Assembly: GCF_022760755.1 (NCBI RefSeq)
Contig: NZ_JAIVFP010000001.1
Coordinates: 3,886,001 to 3,950,000 of the forward strand
Origin: Candidatus Rhodoblastus alkanivorans
GTDB lineage: Bacteria > Pseudomonadota > Alphaproteobacteria > Rhizobiales > Beijerinckiaceae
Direction: 5' to 3'
Length of the DNA: 64,000 bases
Shown in pieces: positions 1-9,378 of the stretch; positions within the stretch are counted from its first letter, which is position 1; every line of letters starts with the position of its first letter. The notes beneath the pieces were generated by a model. The model had not been told where the DNA came from and did not search any database. It saw only the letters and a list, made by a program, of their open reading frames with translations. The position numbers and the translations under genes are program-made.

Positions 1-69
1 GAGTGGAGTCCGGGCAGTCCGTCGAAAGTAGGAGGCTGACATGCCCCGGCGCGCCGTTAAGGTCAATCT

Positions 70-2178
70 TTATTCAAGCCGCACCAGCACGCTGTCGCCG
101 GCGCCATTGGCGTCGATCACCGAAACGCGAGCGAAGCCCGCGCCGTCGGGCGTCCAGCTTGCGTCATGACGCTGGTTCTGGGCGTCCGGGTCCTCTTTGA
201 GCGGCGCGCCATTGATCATCCAGGTCAGCGGCGGGGCGCCGCCCTGCGCCTTGAGCGCGAGTTCGGGCCGATCCCGCCCGGCCGCGGCATGAAGGAGGCC
301 GAGGTCGACACGGGCGCCGTCCGGCGGATAAGTGATCCTGAGCGGATTGGAAAAGGTCGCCGCCAGGATTTTCGGCGCCTCGCGGCGCAGATGCCGCAAG
401 GGCGGCGGCAGATGGGCGGTGGTCGCGACGAGAACGCCGGGCGGGCGCGGCAAAGGCTCGTTGGGCCCGCCGATGCGGGCGAAGGCGGAAAACAGGATCG
501 GCGCCGCGACCCGGCGGCCGATCAGCCCGGCGACCGCGCCATTGTCGGCGCGTCCAACCCAGACCGCGACGGTGTGGGCGCGGTCGAATCCAAGCGCCAG
601 GGCGTCGCGATAGCCATAGGACGTGCCGGTCTTGAAGGCGATGCGGCCGGTCGAGCCATTGTCGGGCGGCGGAGCGAAACGCAATATGTCCGCGACCTGC
701 CACGCGGCGCCGGGCTCGGCGATTCTTTGCCATGGCCGGCGCGGCGGCGGGTCGTCCAGGCTCTCGATGAGCTCCGGCGCAAGCCCGCCGCGCGGAAAAG
801 CGGCATAGGCGCGGGCGAGATCGCGCAGCCGCACCCCGACGCCGCCAAGCCCGATGGCGAGGCCGGCGTCGGAATCGCGGGGCAAAACGAGCGGCAGGCC
901 CGCGCCGCGCATGCGGGCGACGAAGCGCGCCGGGCCGACGGCGTTGAGCACTTGCGCCGCCGGCAGGTTGAGCGAGAGCTGCAAGGCCTCGCGCGCGGTG
1001 ACCGCGCCATGGAATTTGTCGTCGAAATTGGTCGGCTTCCACGCGCCATAGCGGGTCGGCGCGTCGTCGAGCAGGGTCTCGGGATGGGCGAGGCCGTCGC
1101 CGAAGGCCATGGCGTAGATGAAGGGTTTCAGGGTCGAGCCCGGCGAGCGCAGGGCTTCGGTCATGTCGATTGCGCCGGCGCGCGCCTTGGAAAAATAATC
1201 AGGGCTGCCGACATGGGCGAGAATGCGGCCGCTGGCGTTGTCGATGACCAGGATCGCCATGGTCAGCTTCGGCCCCAGCCGCCCGGCGCGATCGCGGGCC
1301 AGGCGTTCGAGGCTCCCCTGCAAGGGCGCGTCAAGCGTCAGATGCAAAATCCTGCGCCCGGGATGAGCGCGGGCGAGCGCCTCGGTCACATGCGGCGCGA
1401 GATTGGGGAAAGGTTTCCGCGTGAGCGGCGGCGGCTCTGATTTCGCGCGCGCCGCTTCGCTCGGCGAGAGCGCATGGGCGGCGACGGCACGGTCGATCAC
1501 CCGGTCGCGGGCGGCGCGCGCGGCCTTGGCGTTGCGGTCGGGGCGCCGGGCTTCGGGCGACTGGGGGATCGCGACCAGCAGAGCGGCTTCCGCCGTGCTG
1601 AGACGGCGCGGCTCCTTGCCGAAATAAGCAAGGCTTGCGGCGCGAAGGCCTTCGAGATTGCCGCCATAGGGCGCGAGCGCGAGATAGATGTCGAGGATCT
1701 GTTCTTTGCTGAACCGCCCTTCGAGCTGTCGGGCGCGAAGGATCTGGCGCGCTTTGGCGAGCAGGTTGCGGTCCGGCCTCGGCTCCAGCAGGCGGGCCGC
1801 CTGCATGGTCAAGGTCGAGCCGCCGGAAACGATGTGGCGAAAGCGGACGAATTGCCAGGCGGCGCGCAAAAGGGCCGGGAAATCGACGCCGTGATGGTGG
1901 TCGAATCTCTTGTCCTCATAGGCTTTCAGCAGGACGAAAAAGCGCGGATCGACGTCCCTGGCATGGACCGGCAGGCGCCAGCGCCCGTCCGGGGTCTCGA
2001 AAGCCCGCAGCAGCCGGCCGTCATGGTCGAGCGCCACGGACGAAACCTGGTCGAGGGCGGAAAGATCGAGCGGGCCCAACGCGCGTTGCGCGTTGAGCCA
2101 TGCGATCGGCGCCGCCAGACCGAGAAACGAGGTCGCAACGGCGGCATAGAGCCACAGGCGCCGGCGTTCCGCTTTCAC
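70..2178 (-). CDS. pbpC: Penicillin-binding protein 1C (bifunctional peptidoglycan synthase)
   Basis: A 702-residue inner-membrane protein with one N-terminal membrane anchor (about residues 9-28) and a periplasmic body. The glycosyltransferase-51 domain shows EDKRFDHHHGVD near residue 90. The transpeptidase domain shows the SxxK nucleophile in SPGSTLKPF, an SLN motif and KTGTSYGYRD. The last ~90 residues fit the C-terminal domain typical of PBP1C. It polymerises and crosslinks peptidoglycan. The start codon is GTG and overlaps the stop of the upstream macroglobulin gene (GTGA), so the two are translationally coupled. The pbpC/alpha-2-macroglobulin pairing is a known arrangement in Gram-negative bacteria. 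Family length is normal. Confidence 0.95.
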   Translation of the reverse strand: MKAERRRLWLYAAVATSFLGLAAPIAWLNAQRALGPLDLSALDQVSSVALDHDGRLLRAFETPDGRWRLPVHARDVDPRFFVLLKAYEDKRFDHHHGVDFPALLRAAWQFVRFRHIVSGGSTLTMQAARLLEPRPDRNLLAKARQILRARQLEGRFSKEQILDIYLALAPYGGNLEGLRAASLAYFGKEPRRLSTAEAALLVAIPQSPEARRPDRNAKAARAARDRVIDRAVAAHALSPSEAARAKSEPPPLTRKPFPNLAPHVTEALARAHPGRRILHLTLDAPLQGSLERLARDRAGRLGPKLTMAILVIDNASGRILAHVGSPDYFSKARAGAIDMTEALRSPGSTLKPFIYAMAFGDGLAHPETLLDDAPTRYGAWKPTNFDDKFHGAVTAREALQLSLNLPAAQVLNAVGPARFVARMRGAGLPLVLPRDSDAGLAIGLGGVGVRLRDLARAYAAFPRGGLAPELIESLDDPPPRRPWQRIAEPGAAWQVADILRFAPPPDNGSTGRIAFKTGTSYGYRDALALGFDRAHTVAVWVGRADNGAVAGLIGRRVAAPILFSAFARIGGPNEPLPRPPGVLVATTAHLPPPLRHLRREAPKILAATFSNPLRITYPPDGARVDLGLLHAAAGRDRPELALKAQGGAPPLTWMINGAPLKEDPDAQNQRHDASWTPDGAGFARVSVIDANGAGDSVLVRLE

Positions 2179-5100
2179 TTCTTCCCGCCCGCCGAAATCT
2201 CGACCCCGCCAAAGCCGGTGCGTCCGAACCGTTCGGGCCGGTACATGTCCTCGATGGTCGCCGGCGGCGACACATAGGTTCCCGGCGTCACCGCGCGTAC
2301 AATATAGGCGACCGCGAAAGTCGCCTTGTCCGAACCGCTGCGCTCGAAGGCGGCGACGAAACGATCGTCCTTATATTCGGTATGGGTTGGCGTGACCGTC
2401 GCCTTGACCCATTCCAGCCCCTCGGCCGAGCCGCCGTCATAGAGGTTGGGATTGTCGATCTCGAGGCCTGCCGGCAGACGGTCTTCGAGAATCAGCCGGG
2501 CAAAAGCCGCCTCCGTCTCGGTGATCTTCAGCGCGACCACCAGCCGATCGTTCTGCTTGATCTCATTGGGCGCGACCGGCGTCCCGTCGAGCCGGTAGAA
2601 GCCGCGCTCGATCCGATAGCCATGCGATTCCGCCGGCGCCTTGGCGACGGGGCGGCCCGACACGCTGATCGCGAGCCGCACCGGCGCCTGACCGCGATTG
2701 ACGATGGTCACCTTTTTCGCGGTCAGCACGGAATCGTCGTAACGCATGGCGAAGACGCCCTTGTGCTCCGCGCCGTCGATCACGAAGTTTTGCGCCTCCG
2801 CCTGTGCGCCAAAAGCCTGCGCGGCGAGCACCATCCAGCTTTCCTCCTGGGTCGAGGCGTGGGGCGTCGCGGCGGCGGCTCTGTCCACGACCTGGGCCGT
2901 CTTGAGGATGACGGCCTGATCCGCCTGGCTTTCGGACGCCAGGGTCAGCAGGCCGGCGCCGTCGCGCAGCAGCGAGCCGTAGTCGGCGCGCGAGAGGGCG
3001 GAGGTTTTGGCCGTCTGCAAGGCGGCGCTCGCGGCGTTGAAGGTCTTTGCCGCCCGCGCGCGATCGCCGATCAGGGCCGAGGCGGCCGCGAGCTGGGCGC
3101 GCGCGAAGGGCGTAGCAAAGGCGTCGAGCCGCGCGTCCACGAAATAGCGCAGATCGCCCGCCACGGGACGGCCGTTGCGCGCCAGCACATAGAGCGCATA
3201 GGCGAGCGCCGCGCTGTTCTCCGCCTTCACGTCGGAGGCGTTGACGACAAAATTGCGCAGCCGGTCGAGCGCCTGATCCATCGCGCGCTGCGGCACGGCA
3301 TATTTGTTTTCGCGCGCGCGGGTCAGGAAATCGCTCACGAAGGCGGTGAGCCACAGGTCCTCGCCGCCTTCCGCCGACCACAGGCCGAAGCCGCCGCTCG
3401 AATCCTGCCGCGACAGCAGAATCGCGATGGCGCGGTTGACCCGCGACGGAATATCGCCCTCGATCGCCTGACGCTCCGCGCCCGGAAGCTTGCTTAAATA
3501 GAGCAAGGGCATGGCGCGGCTCACCGTCTGCTCCGAGCAGAACCAGGGATAGACGTCGAGGGCGGTGAGGAGGCCCGCGACATCCACCGCGCCGAGCGGC
3601 GACGCGCTCGCGGTGACCGCGCCGGTCGTTGGGATGAATTCGGCGAGCAGATCGCGCGACAGCACCAGGCTTTCGCCCGGTTGCAGATCGTGGAAGCTGC
3701 GCTCTACCAGGGCGCTCGTCCCCGGCTCGACGTTGAGAGCGAGGCTTTGCGTCGCCTCGAATTGCGGCCCGGTCAGCCTCACGTCGAGCGAAGCCGCGCC
3801 GACGCCGGTCGCGCGCAGCGGGATGTCGACCGAGGCTTTCGCCCCGACGCCGAGCTTGATCGTCTGACGGAGGGCGGCGTCGTCGCTTGCGAGGGGGCCG
3901 TGAAGATCGACGCTCAACTGGTAGTCGCCGGCCGCGCCTTCGACATTGTCGAAGCGCAGGTTGAGCCGCGACTGGTCATCGAGGGCGAGGAAGCGCGGCA
4001 GGCTGGCCTGAACCACTACCGCGTCGCGCACGATCACGTCGGCCGAGGCCGAGCCGGTCCGGTTCTTCGACCAGGCGACGGCCATGACGCGAACCGTCCC
4101 GTTGAAGGCGGGCAGATCGAACGAAACCTTGGCCTTGCCGTCCGGCCCGACGCGCACGACGCCCGAATAGAGCGCCAAAGGCTCCTGGTTCGGCTTTTCC
4201 GCGGAGGTCTCCTCGCCGCCGGAATCGCCCCCCGACCGGATTCTTCCGCGCGATCCTTGCAGGCCGTCGATCAGATAGCCGTAAATGTCGCGGATTTCGG
4301 TCGAAAGCGCGCGCTGACCAAAGAAATGTTCGCGCGGGTCGGGGGTCTGGTAGCGGGTGAGGTTGAGAATGCCGACATCGACCGCCGCCACCGTGACATA
4401 GGCCTCTTCACCCGCCGCGAGGCCGGCGAGCTCGATCGGCAATTCGAGTTTTCCGCGCGGGCGCGACCGCTCCGGCGCGTTGAGCGCGATATCCAGGCGA
4501 TGCGCGGCGGGATCGACCGCAAACCACGCGAGCCCGATGGCGCGGCCGGGCATGCGCCCCGCCGCCTTGTCGAGCGGGCGATGAGCAAGGACCAGAGCAT
4601 AGGCGCCGACGCCCCAATCCTTGCCGACCGGCAAAGCGATTTCATTGTCGCCTTTCTTGAGATCGGCGTCGAGCGTCGCCTTCACGCCGTCGCCGAGCAC
4701 GGCGATTGTGGCCGTGGAATCGCTGCGTGCGAAAATTTTCAATTTCATGGTCTCGCCGGCGGCATAGGCCGGCTTGTCGAGGGTCACGTCGAGCCGGTCG
4801 GGCGTCTCCGCCTTGGCCTCGCCCGACCAGCCGACGTCGAAAGTCACCGAGGTCTGCAGGTCTTTCGGATCGTCGTCGCGCAGATCGAGGCGATATTGGC
4901 CAAGGCCGACCACAGCCGCGATTTTCGCCGGCGCGTCAGGCGTCAGATCGACCGCGCCATCGGCGACCCGGCGCGAGGATTTGATTTGTTCGAAATTCCA
5001 GCGCCCGTCCTGCTTGTACCATTGGTAATCGTTGCTGATGCGATAGAGCGACCAACGGACATTGCGCCGCGTCGTCCGCAAACCATCGGGTCCGACCGCG

Positions 5101-7478
5101 ATCACGTCGAAACGCGCGCGCGAGCCTTCCGACAGATTGGCGAAATCCTTCTTCACCCCGATCAGGCCACCCGACGGCAGCAGCGGCAGGTAGGCCAGGC
5201 GCTCGATGGCGTGGCCGCCCGCCTCGCCGGCCCGCACGGCGATCTTGGCCTCAAGCGGCCTCGTCGCCTTGACCGCGGGAATATCGACCTTGAGCACCGC
5301 CTCGCCCTTGGCGTCGGTCGTCGGCGCGTCGTCGAGTTCGTTCTTGACCGGCGAAAAATCCTCGTCCGCCACGCCGGCTTCATAATCTTTCAGCGCCGGC
5401 AGGCCGTGGTCGCCCGCGGCGTCGATCTCGACATCGCCATTGACGATCAGATTGGCGCCCGGCGCGCCATAGAGATAGCGCACCGCGACGCCGATCCGGG
5501 TCGTCTCGCCGGGACGAGCGGCGGCCGATTTCGGGGTCAGGACCATGTCCAGGCGCTCGGGGACGTAATCCTCCACCAGGAAGCCGGTCTCGCCGATCGC
5601 TGGGCTTTTCGGATCGGAAAAGGCCTGAACGGTCCAGCCGCCCGAGGCGGCGTCCGCCGGCAGGACGACGTCGAACGCCCGGCCGCCAAGTCCCTGGTCG
5701 GGCAAAGAGGCGCGTTTAAATTCCACCCCGTCGGGACGCTTGACCACCATGGTCAGGGGCGCGGCGGCGGCGATCCCGCCGGCGTCGCGCAGGAGCGCCG
5801 CGAGATGGACGGTTTCGCCGGAGCGATAGACGCCGCGCTCGGCATAGACGAAGGCGTCGAGCGCGCCGGGCGGGTCACGGCCTTTCACGCCGCGGTCGGT
5901 GAGGTCGAAAGCGTTCTGCTGGAGGTTGAGGAAATCGTAATCGGCCTTGCCGTCGCTGACGATGACGAGCCCCGGCGCGAGCCCGCCCTGCCCGCGCGAA
6001 AATCCCGGCGCGAAACGAGCCTCGCCCTTGGCGTCGGTGACCGCTTTCGCCAGAAGCTCGTTGTTTTTCGCGATCAGCCGTACATCGACGCCGGCCTTGG
6101 GCTCGGCGGTCGCCAGCGAACGCGCCAGAACGGTCACGCCGTCGCGGCCGCTCAAGGCGGTGAGCGCCAGATCGGAGACGACGAACCATTGGGTGGCGCG
6201 CAGGCTGTAATCGTCCTCGTCGTCATTGCTCGCGGAAAGATCGTCGCTCGCCGCGGCGCTCATCACATAGACGCCGGGCTGCGGCCGGCCGAGAACTTCG
6301 AGAACGGGAAAATCGGTGACAACATCCTGATTGAGCTCGGATTTAACGTCGAGCGTCCCGGACCAGATTTTCTCTCCGTCGCGATCGCCGAATTGTTTCA
6401 GGCGCATCGCCGAGAGCTGAGCCAGAAAATCCTCGGAGCTGACGGTCGGCAACAGGTTGCGGTCGCCAATCCGGAAAATCCGGACCTTGACCCTGGCGGT
6501 GTTCACCGAAACGATCGGCACTCCCTCCGGCCCGATGCGCGGCAGAACGTAATTGCGTCCGGTGAAATGGGCCTGCGGCGATCGGTCGCGGACAAAGACG
6601 ACATAGTCCAGATTGCGCGGCAGGCTCTCGCCGACCGCCGAGGGCAGGCCCCGGCGCAGGGCGATATGATAATGTTCGCCGTGTTTCAGGCCCTCGACGC
6701 AGATCTGGCGCTCCTCGCTGGAGACAGCGGCGTCGCTGCGGCCGTCGAGCGTCACGTAAGGCGAGAAATCGCCGCGGCCGCGCGCAAGATCCTCGGAAAA
6801 CTGGAAACAGACGCGCGGACTGGCCGATTCATTGTCGATTTTATAGTCGAGCGCGCGAAAGCCGTATTTCTCGCGCAGATCGGCATAGGTTTTCTGCACC
6901 GGCGGCAAGGCGAAGGCGTCGAGGCTGGCGCGATAGGCGTTAAGGGCGTCGCGCCAGGATTCGCGGCTGGCGAAAATCTCGCCGATCAACGCCAACGCCG
7001 CCGCCTCCTCGGTCTTGACGCGGGCGTGGCGATAGGCGGCGAAGGCCGCCGCCTGAGCCTGATCCTTGAGCGCGTCGGACTGGTCGCTTTTCGGCCCCGA
7101 GGCGGCGAGCGAGGCGCGGGCGAACAACAGCCAGTCGGCGACGCTGTCGGGCGCGGCCGCGACGATCGCGCCGAGAACCGGCAGTGTCTTGGCCACGCCC
7201 CCCTTCTGGCCCAGGGCGACCGCCTGCCTGCGCAAATCAAACAGCGAAACATGGGCGCGCAGCTCCGCGCTGTCGTCGGCGAGCGTCTGCTCCAGCCGCG
7301 TCGCCGAACTCGAAAGGTCGCCGTTGGCGTAGGGTTTGACGACCCGGTTTTGGAGACCTTGGGCTTGAAGAGCTGGCGCTTGAAGAACGGGGACTTGCGG
7401 CTTCTGGGCCGCGAAAGCGCAGGATGACGCAAAGAAAATGACGAGAAAGGCGGCGCGAAGGCGGGAAAAGAGACTCAT
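2175..7478 (-). CDS. Bacterial alpha-2-macroglobulin (large periplasmic protease trap)
   Basis: A 1767-residue protein of the YfhM/MG family. Residues 1-23 are a signal peptide (FFASSCAFA region); a Cys there could be a lipidation site, but the lipobox is poor. The macroglobulin and bait-region domains are followed by the thioester motif CSEQ at Cys1314, in the context YPWFCSEQTVSRAMP, so the covalent-trap chemistry looks intact. It is expected to sit in the periplasm and trap proteases that breach the outer membrane, while PbpC repairs the wall. The start is supported by GGGAGG eight bases upstream. It is the first gene of the pair with pbpC. Confidence 0.93.
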   Translation of the reverse strand: MSLFSRLRAAFLVIFFASSCAFAAQKPQVPVLQAPALQAQGLQNRVVKPYANGDLSSSATRLEQTLADDSAELRAHVSLFDLRRQAVALGQKGGVAKTLPVLGAIVAAAPDSVADWLLFARASLAASGPKSDQSDALKDQAQAAAFAAYRHARVKTEEAAALALIGEIFASRESWRDALNAYRASLDAFALPPVQKTYADLREKYGFRALDYKIDNESASPRVCFQFSEDLARGRGDFSPYVTLDGRSDAAVSSEERQICVEGLKHGEHYHIALRRGLPSAVGESLPRNLDYVVFVRDRSPQAHFTGRNYVLPRIGPEGVPIVSVNTARVKVRIFRIGDRNLLPTVSSEDFLAQLSAMRLKQFGDRDGEKIWSGTLDVKSELNQDVVTDFPVLEVLGRPQPGVYVMSAAASDDLSASNDDEDDYSLRATQWFVVSDLALTALSGRDGVTVLARSLATAEPKAGVDVRLIAKNNELLAKAVTDAKGEARFAPGFSRGQGGLAPGLVIVSDGKADYDFLNLQQNAFDLTDRGVKGRDPPGALDAFVYAERGVYRSGETVHLAALLRDAGGIAAAAPLTMVVKRPDGVEFKRASLPDQGLGGRAFDVVLPADAASGGWTVQAFSDPKSPAIGETGFLVEDYVPERLDMVLTPKSAAARPGETTRIGVAVRYLYGAPGANLIVNGDVEIDAAGDHGLPALKDYEAGVADEDFSPVKNELDDAPTTDAKGEAVLKVDIPAVKATRPLEAKIAVRAGEAGGHAIERLAYLPLLPSGGLIGVKKDFANLSEGSRARFDVIAVGPDGLRTTRRNVRWSLYRISNDYQWYKQDGRWNFEQIKSSRRVADGAVDLTPDAPAKIAAVVGLGQYRLDLRDDDPKDLQTSVTFDVGWSGEAKAETPDRLDVTLDKPAYAAGETMKLKIFARSDSTATIAVLGDGVKATLDADLKKGDNEIALPVGKDWGVGAYALVLAHRPLDKAAGRMPGRAIGLAWFAVDPAAHRLDIALNAPERSRPRGKLELPIELAGLAAGEEAYVTVAAVDVGILNLTRYQTPDPREHFFGQRALSTEIRDIYGYLIDGLQGSRGRIRSGGDSGGEETSAEKPNQEPLALYSGVVRVGPDGKAKVSFDLPAFNGTVRVMAVAWSKNRTGSASADVIVRDAVVVQASLPRFLALDDQSRLNLRFDNVEGAAGDYQLSVDLHGPLASDDAALRQTIKLGVGAKASVDIPLRATGVGAASLDVRLTGPQFEATQSLALNVEPGTSALVERSFHDLQPGESLVLSRDLLAEFIPTTGAVTASASPLGAVDVAGLLTALDVYPWFCSEQTVSRAMPLLYLSKLPGAERQAIEGDIPSRVNRAIAILLSRQDSSGGFGLWSAEGGEDLWLTAFVSDFLTRARENKYAVPQRAMDQALDRLRNFVVNASDVKAENSAALAYALYVLARNGRPVAGDLRYFVDARLDAFATPFARAQLAAASALIGDRARAAKTFNAASAALQTAKTSALSRADYGSLLRDGAGLLTLASESQADQAVILKTAQVVDRAAAATPHASTQEESWMVLAAQAFGAQAEAQNFVIDGAEHKGVFAMRYDDSVLTAKKVTIVNRGQAPVRLAISVSGRPVAKAPAESHGYRIERGFYRLDGTPVAPNEIKQNDRLVVALKITETEAAFARLILEDRLPAGLEIDNPNLYDGGSAEGLEWVKATVTPTHTEYKDDRFVAAFERSGSDKATFAVAYIVRAVTPGTYVSPPATIEDMYRPERFGRTGFGGVEISAGGKK

Positions 7479-7564
7479 GACCGCATCCTCCCGGGAAAGC
7501 GGGCGGGATCGGGCCTAGAATGGCAAGCCGCGGCGGCGCCTGCAAGACGCAAAATTTGCGGCGA

Positions 7565-8125
7565 CTACTCGCCGAAGCGGACGGCGGCGACGCTGTCCGT
7601 CAGTTCGGGATCGGCGGCGAAATCGTCGATCGACGACAGCGCGAGCAGATCCATGAGGCGCCGGCGCGCGCGGTTGACGCGGCTCTTGATGGTGCCGACC
7701 GCGCAGCCGCAGATTTCGGCCGCCTCCTCATAGGAAAAGCCGGAGGCGCCGATCAGGATGAGCGCCTCGCGCTGGTCGGCCGGCAGGCGTTCGAGCCGGG
7801 CGCGGAAGTCGGCGAGATCGAGATGGGCAAGCTGGTCGGGCATGGCGACCAGCCGCGCGGCGGCCTCGCCGTCCACATCCTGCACTTCGCGGCGCGACTT
7901 GCGATATTTGCTGAAGAAGGTGTTGCGCATGATGGTGAAGAGCCAGGCGCGCATATTGGTCCCTTCCGCGAAGGAAGAGGCGTTGGCCCAGGCCTTCATC
8001 AATGTGTCCTGCACGAGATCGTCGGCGCCGTCGCTCGACCCCGCGAGCGAAAGCGCGAAGGCGCGCAAGGACGGCAACTCCGCGAGAAGCTTGCTCTTCA
8101 GGCTGAGCCTGGCCTTTTCGTTCAT
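7565..8125 (-). CDS. ecfG: General stress response ECF sigma factor EcfG
   Basis: A 186-residue ECF sigma factor. Region 2 includes DDLVQDTLMKAW and NMRAWLFTIMRNTF; region 4 includes LPADQREALILIGASGFSYE and GTIKSRVNRARRR. No anti-sigma domain is fused. It directs RNA polymerase to GGAAC-N16/17-CGTT promoters during general stress. Its ATG overlaps the nepR stop (ATGA), the standard alphaproteobacterial nepR-ecfG arrangement, and phyR lies divergently next door. A matching promoter is present upstream of nepR, which implies autoregulation. Confidence 0.93.
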   Translation of the reverse strand: MNEKARLSLKSKLLAELPSLRAFALSLAGSSDGADDLVQDTLMKAWANASSFAEGTNMRAWLFTIMRNTFFSKYRKSRREVQDVDGEAAARLVAMPDQLAHLDLADFRARLERLPADQREALILIGASGFSYEEAAEICGCAVGTIKSRVNRARRRLMDLLALSSIDDFAADPELTDSVAAVRFGE

Positions 8126-8391
8126 GCGGCGCCAGCCTTGTTAGCCCCCGCCCTGGCTTTGTCCTTCCGGGCGTTCTCTTTCCGGGCGTTTTCCTTCCTG
8201 GCGTTCACTTGGACATGCCCGTCAGGGTTCTCGCCCGCCTCGAGCTGGTCGAGCAGAAGCTTGAACCTCTCGGGCACGGGCTCCCGGGTCATGGCCTCAT
8301 ACATGTTCCGCAACTGTTTGCCGATATGGGCCTGGAGGAGGGGTTCAAGCGTCGGTTCGACCTTATTTTCGTCATTATCGCTCTCGCTCAT
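8122..8391 (-). CDS. nepR: Anti-sigma factor NepR
   Basis: An 89-residue protein whose core HIGKQLRNMYEAMTREPVPE and following RFKLLLDQLE match the two-helix NepR domain that clamps EcfG and is released by phosphorylated PhyR. The call rests on this motif and on its position directly before ecfG and opposite phyR. The C-terminal ~30 residues are a lysine/arginine/alanine-rich tail with three NARK(E/D) units, absent from the minimal NepR domain. The tail is probably disordered and may add affinity for PhyR, EcfG or nucleic acid; that is inference. Confidence 0.9.
   Translation of the reverse strand: MSESDNDENKVEPTLEPLLQAHIGKQLRNMYEAMTREPVPERFKLLLDQLEAGENPDGHVQVNARKENARKENARKDKARAGANKAGAA
8161..8205 (-). 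repeat. Three 15-bp tandem units inside nepR
   Basis: In-frame units at 8191-8205, 8176-8190 and 8161-8175 encode NARKE, NARKE and NARKD. They differ only at synonymous or single positions, so they look like a recent tandem duplication in the NepR tail. Length changes here would keep the frame. Confidence 0.8.
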
Positions 8392-8462
8392 CAGGCGCCG
8401 ATCCTTGCAGTTTCCGAGGGCGTCGTCGAGAACTGAGGCTCCCGCCCGGACATCCGGCGTTA

Positions 8463-8487
8463 AACGCCGCTCGCGCAGATTTGTTCC
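8463..8487 (-). promoter_or_regulatory. EcfG-dependent promoter of nepR-ecfG
   Basis: On the minus strand GGAAC (8487-8483) is followed after exactly 16 bases by CGTT (8466-8463), the published EcfG consensus with optimal spacing. It lies about 70 bases before the nepR ATG, as expected for autoregulation. A TATAAT hexamer at 8496-8501 on the plus strand could serve phyR, but I see no good -35 partner. Confidence 0.85.
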
Positions 8488-8572
8488 CGTTGATCTATAA
8501 TGTGAGAAATTTTCGCGCTACGATACTGCTACGCCCATGATCACACCCGAGACCGCACCTTTGAGGCCCTTC

Positions 8573-9373
8573 ATGTCCCTGTCCAGTCTGATCGGTCCAC
8601 AGATTCCCTTCCTGCGCCGCTACGCCCGCGCGCTTTCGGGCTCGCAGGCGAGCGGCGACGCCTATGTCTCGGCCCTTCTCGAGGCGCTGCTGACGGATAC
8701 CTCCGTGTTCAATCGCGACGCCGAGCCACGCGAGGAAATCTACCGCCTGTTCTCGCGCCTGTGGAACGCCATGCCGATCAATAGCGAACCGGGCGAAACG
8801 AAAGAGGCGAACCTGACCGACCGGCGCCTGGAGGCGATCACGCCCCTGCCGCGTCAGGCCTTCCTCCTGACCGCGGTCGAAGGCTTCGACGCGGAAAGCG
8901 CGGCGCGCGTCCTCGGGGTCGAGCCCGCGGAACTGGAGCGGCTGGTCGCCGCCGCCGGCCGCGAGATCGGGGCGCAGGTGGCCTCGACCGTGGCGATCAT
9001 CGAGGACGAACCTTTGATCGCCATGGATCTGGAGACGCTGGTCGAAAGCCTCGGGCACAAGGTCGTCGGCATGGCGCGCACCCGCGCCGAGGCGGTGACG
9101 CTCGCGCGGGCGACCCGGCCTGGCCTCGTGCTCGCCGACATCCGGCTCGCCGACGGCAGTTCGGGGCTCGACGCCGTCAATGAAATCCTGGAAAGCATGG
9201 GCGTTCCGGTGATCTTCATCACCGCTTATCCGGAATCGCTGCTGACCGGGCACAAGCCGGAGCCGGCTTTCCTGATCTCCAAGCCGTTCCGCGCCGAAAC
9301 CGTGAAAGCCATCGTCAGCCAGGCGCTGTTCTTCAACGAGATGGCGCGGCCCGCGCAACGGCGCTCGGCCTGA
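8573..9373 (+). CDS. phyR: PhyR response regulator (EcfG-like domain plus receiver)
   Basis: A 266-residue protein. The N-terminal half is a sigma-factor mimic starting MSLSSLIGPQIPFLRRYARA, the C-terminal half a receiver with VAIIEDEPLIAMDLE, phospho-acceptor Asp in VLADIRLAD, and the conserved Lys in ISKPFR. When phosphorylated it binds NepR and frees EcfG. I chose the ATG at 8573 rather than the in-frame ATG at 8537 because PhyR proteins begin MSLS and the extra 12 residues have no homologue I know. It is transcribed divergently from nepR-ecfG. The usual HWE-type sensor kinase gene is not in this locus. Confidence 0.93.
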   Translation: MSLSSLIGPQIPFLRRYARALSGSQASGDAYVSALLEALLTDTSVFNRDAEPREEIYRLFSRLWNAMPINSEPGETKEANLTDRRLEAITPLPRQAFLLTAVEGFDAESAARVLGVEPAELERLVAAAGREIGAQVASTVAIIEDEPLIAMDLETLVESLGHKVVGMARTRAEAVTLARATRPGLVLADIRLADGSSGLDAVNEILESMGVPVIFITAYPESLLTGHKPEPAFLISKPFRAETVKAIVSQALFFNEMARPAQRRSA

Positions 9374-9378
9374 GCGGT

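Noticed and set aside
41-175. Short plus-strand frame after an AGGAGG at 31-36
   Set aside because: It overlaps the end of pbpC in antisense, the product is low complexity, and nothing supports translation.
3681-7427. A 1248-codon open frame on the plus strand opposite the macroglobulin gene
   Set aside because: It is the shadow of a GC-rich gene: Arg/Gly/Asp-rich product without domains, no ribosome site, while the minus strand encodes a clear family member. The same applies to long antisense frames at 11468-13771, 18997-21255, 31581-33476 and 40146-42572.
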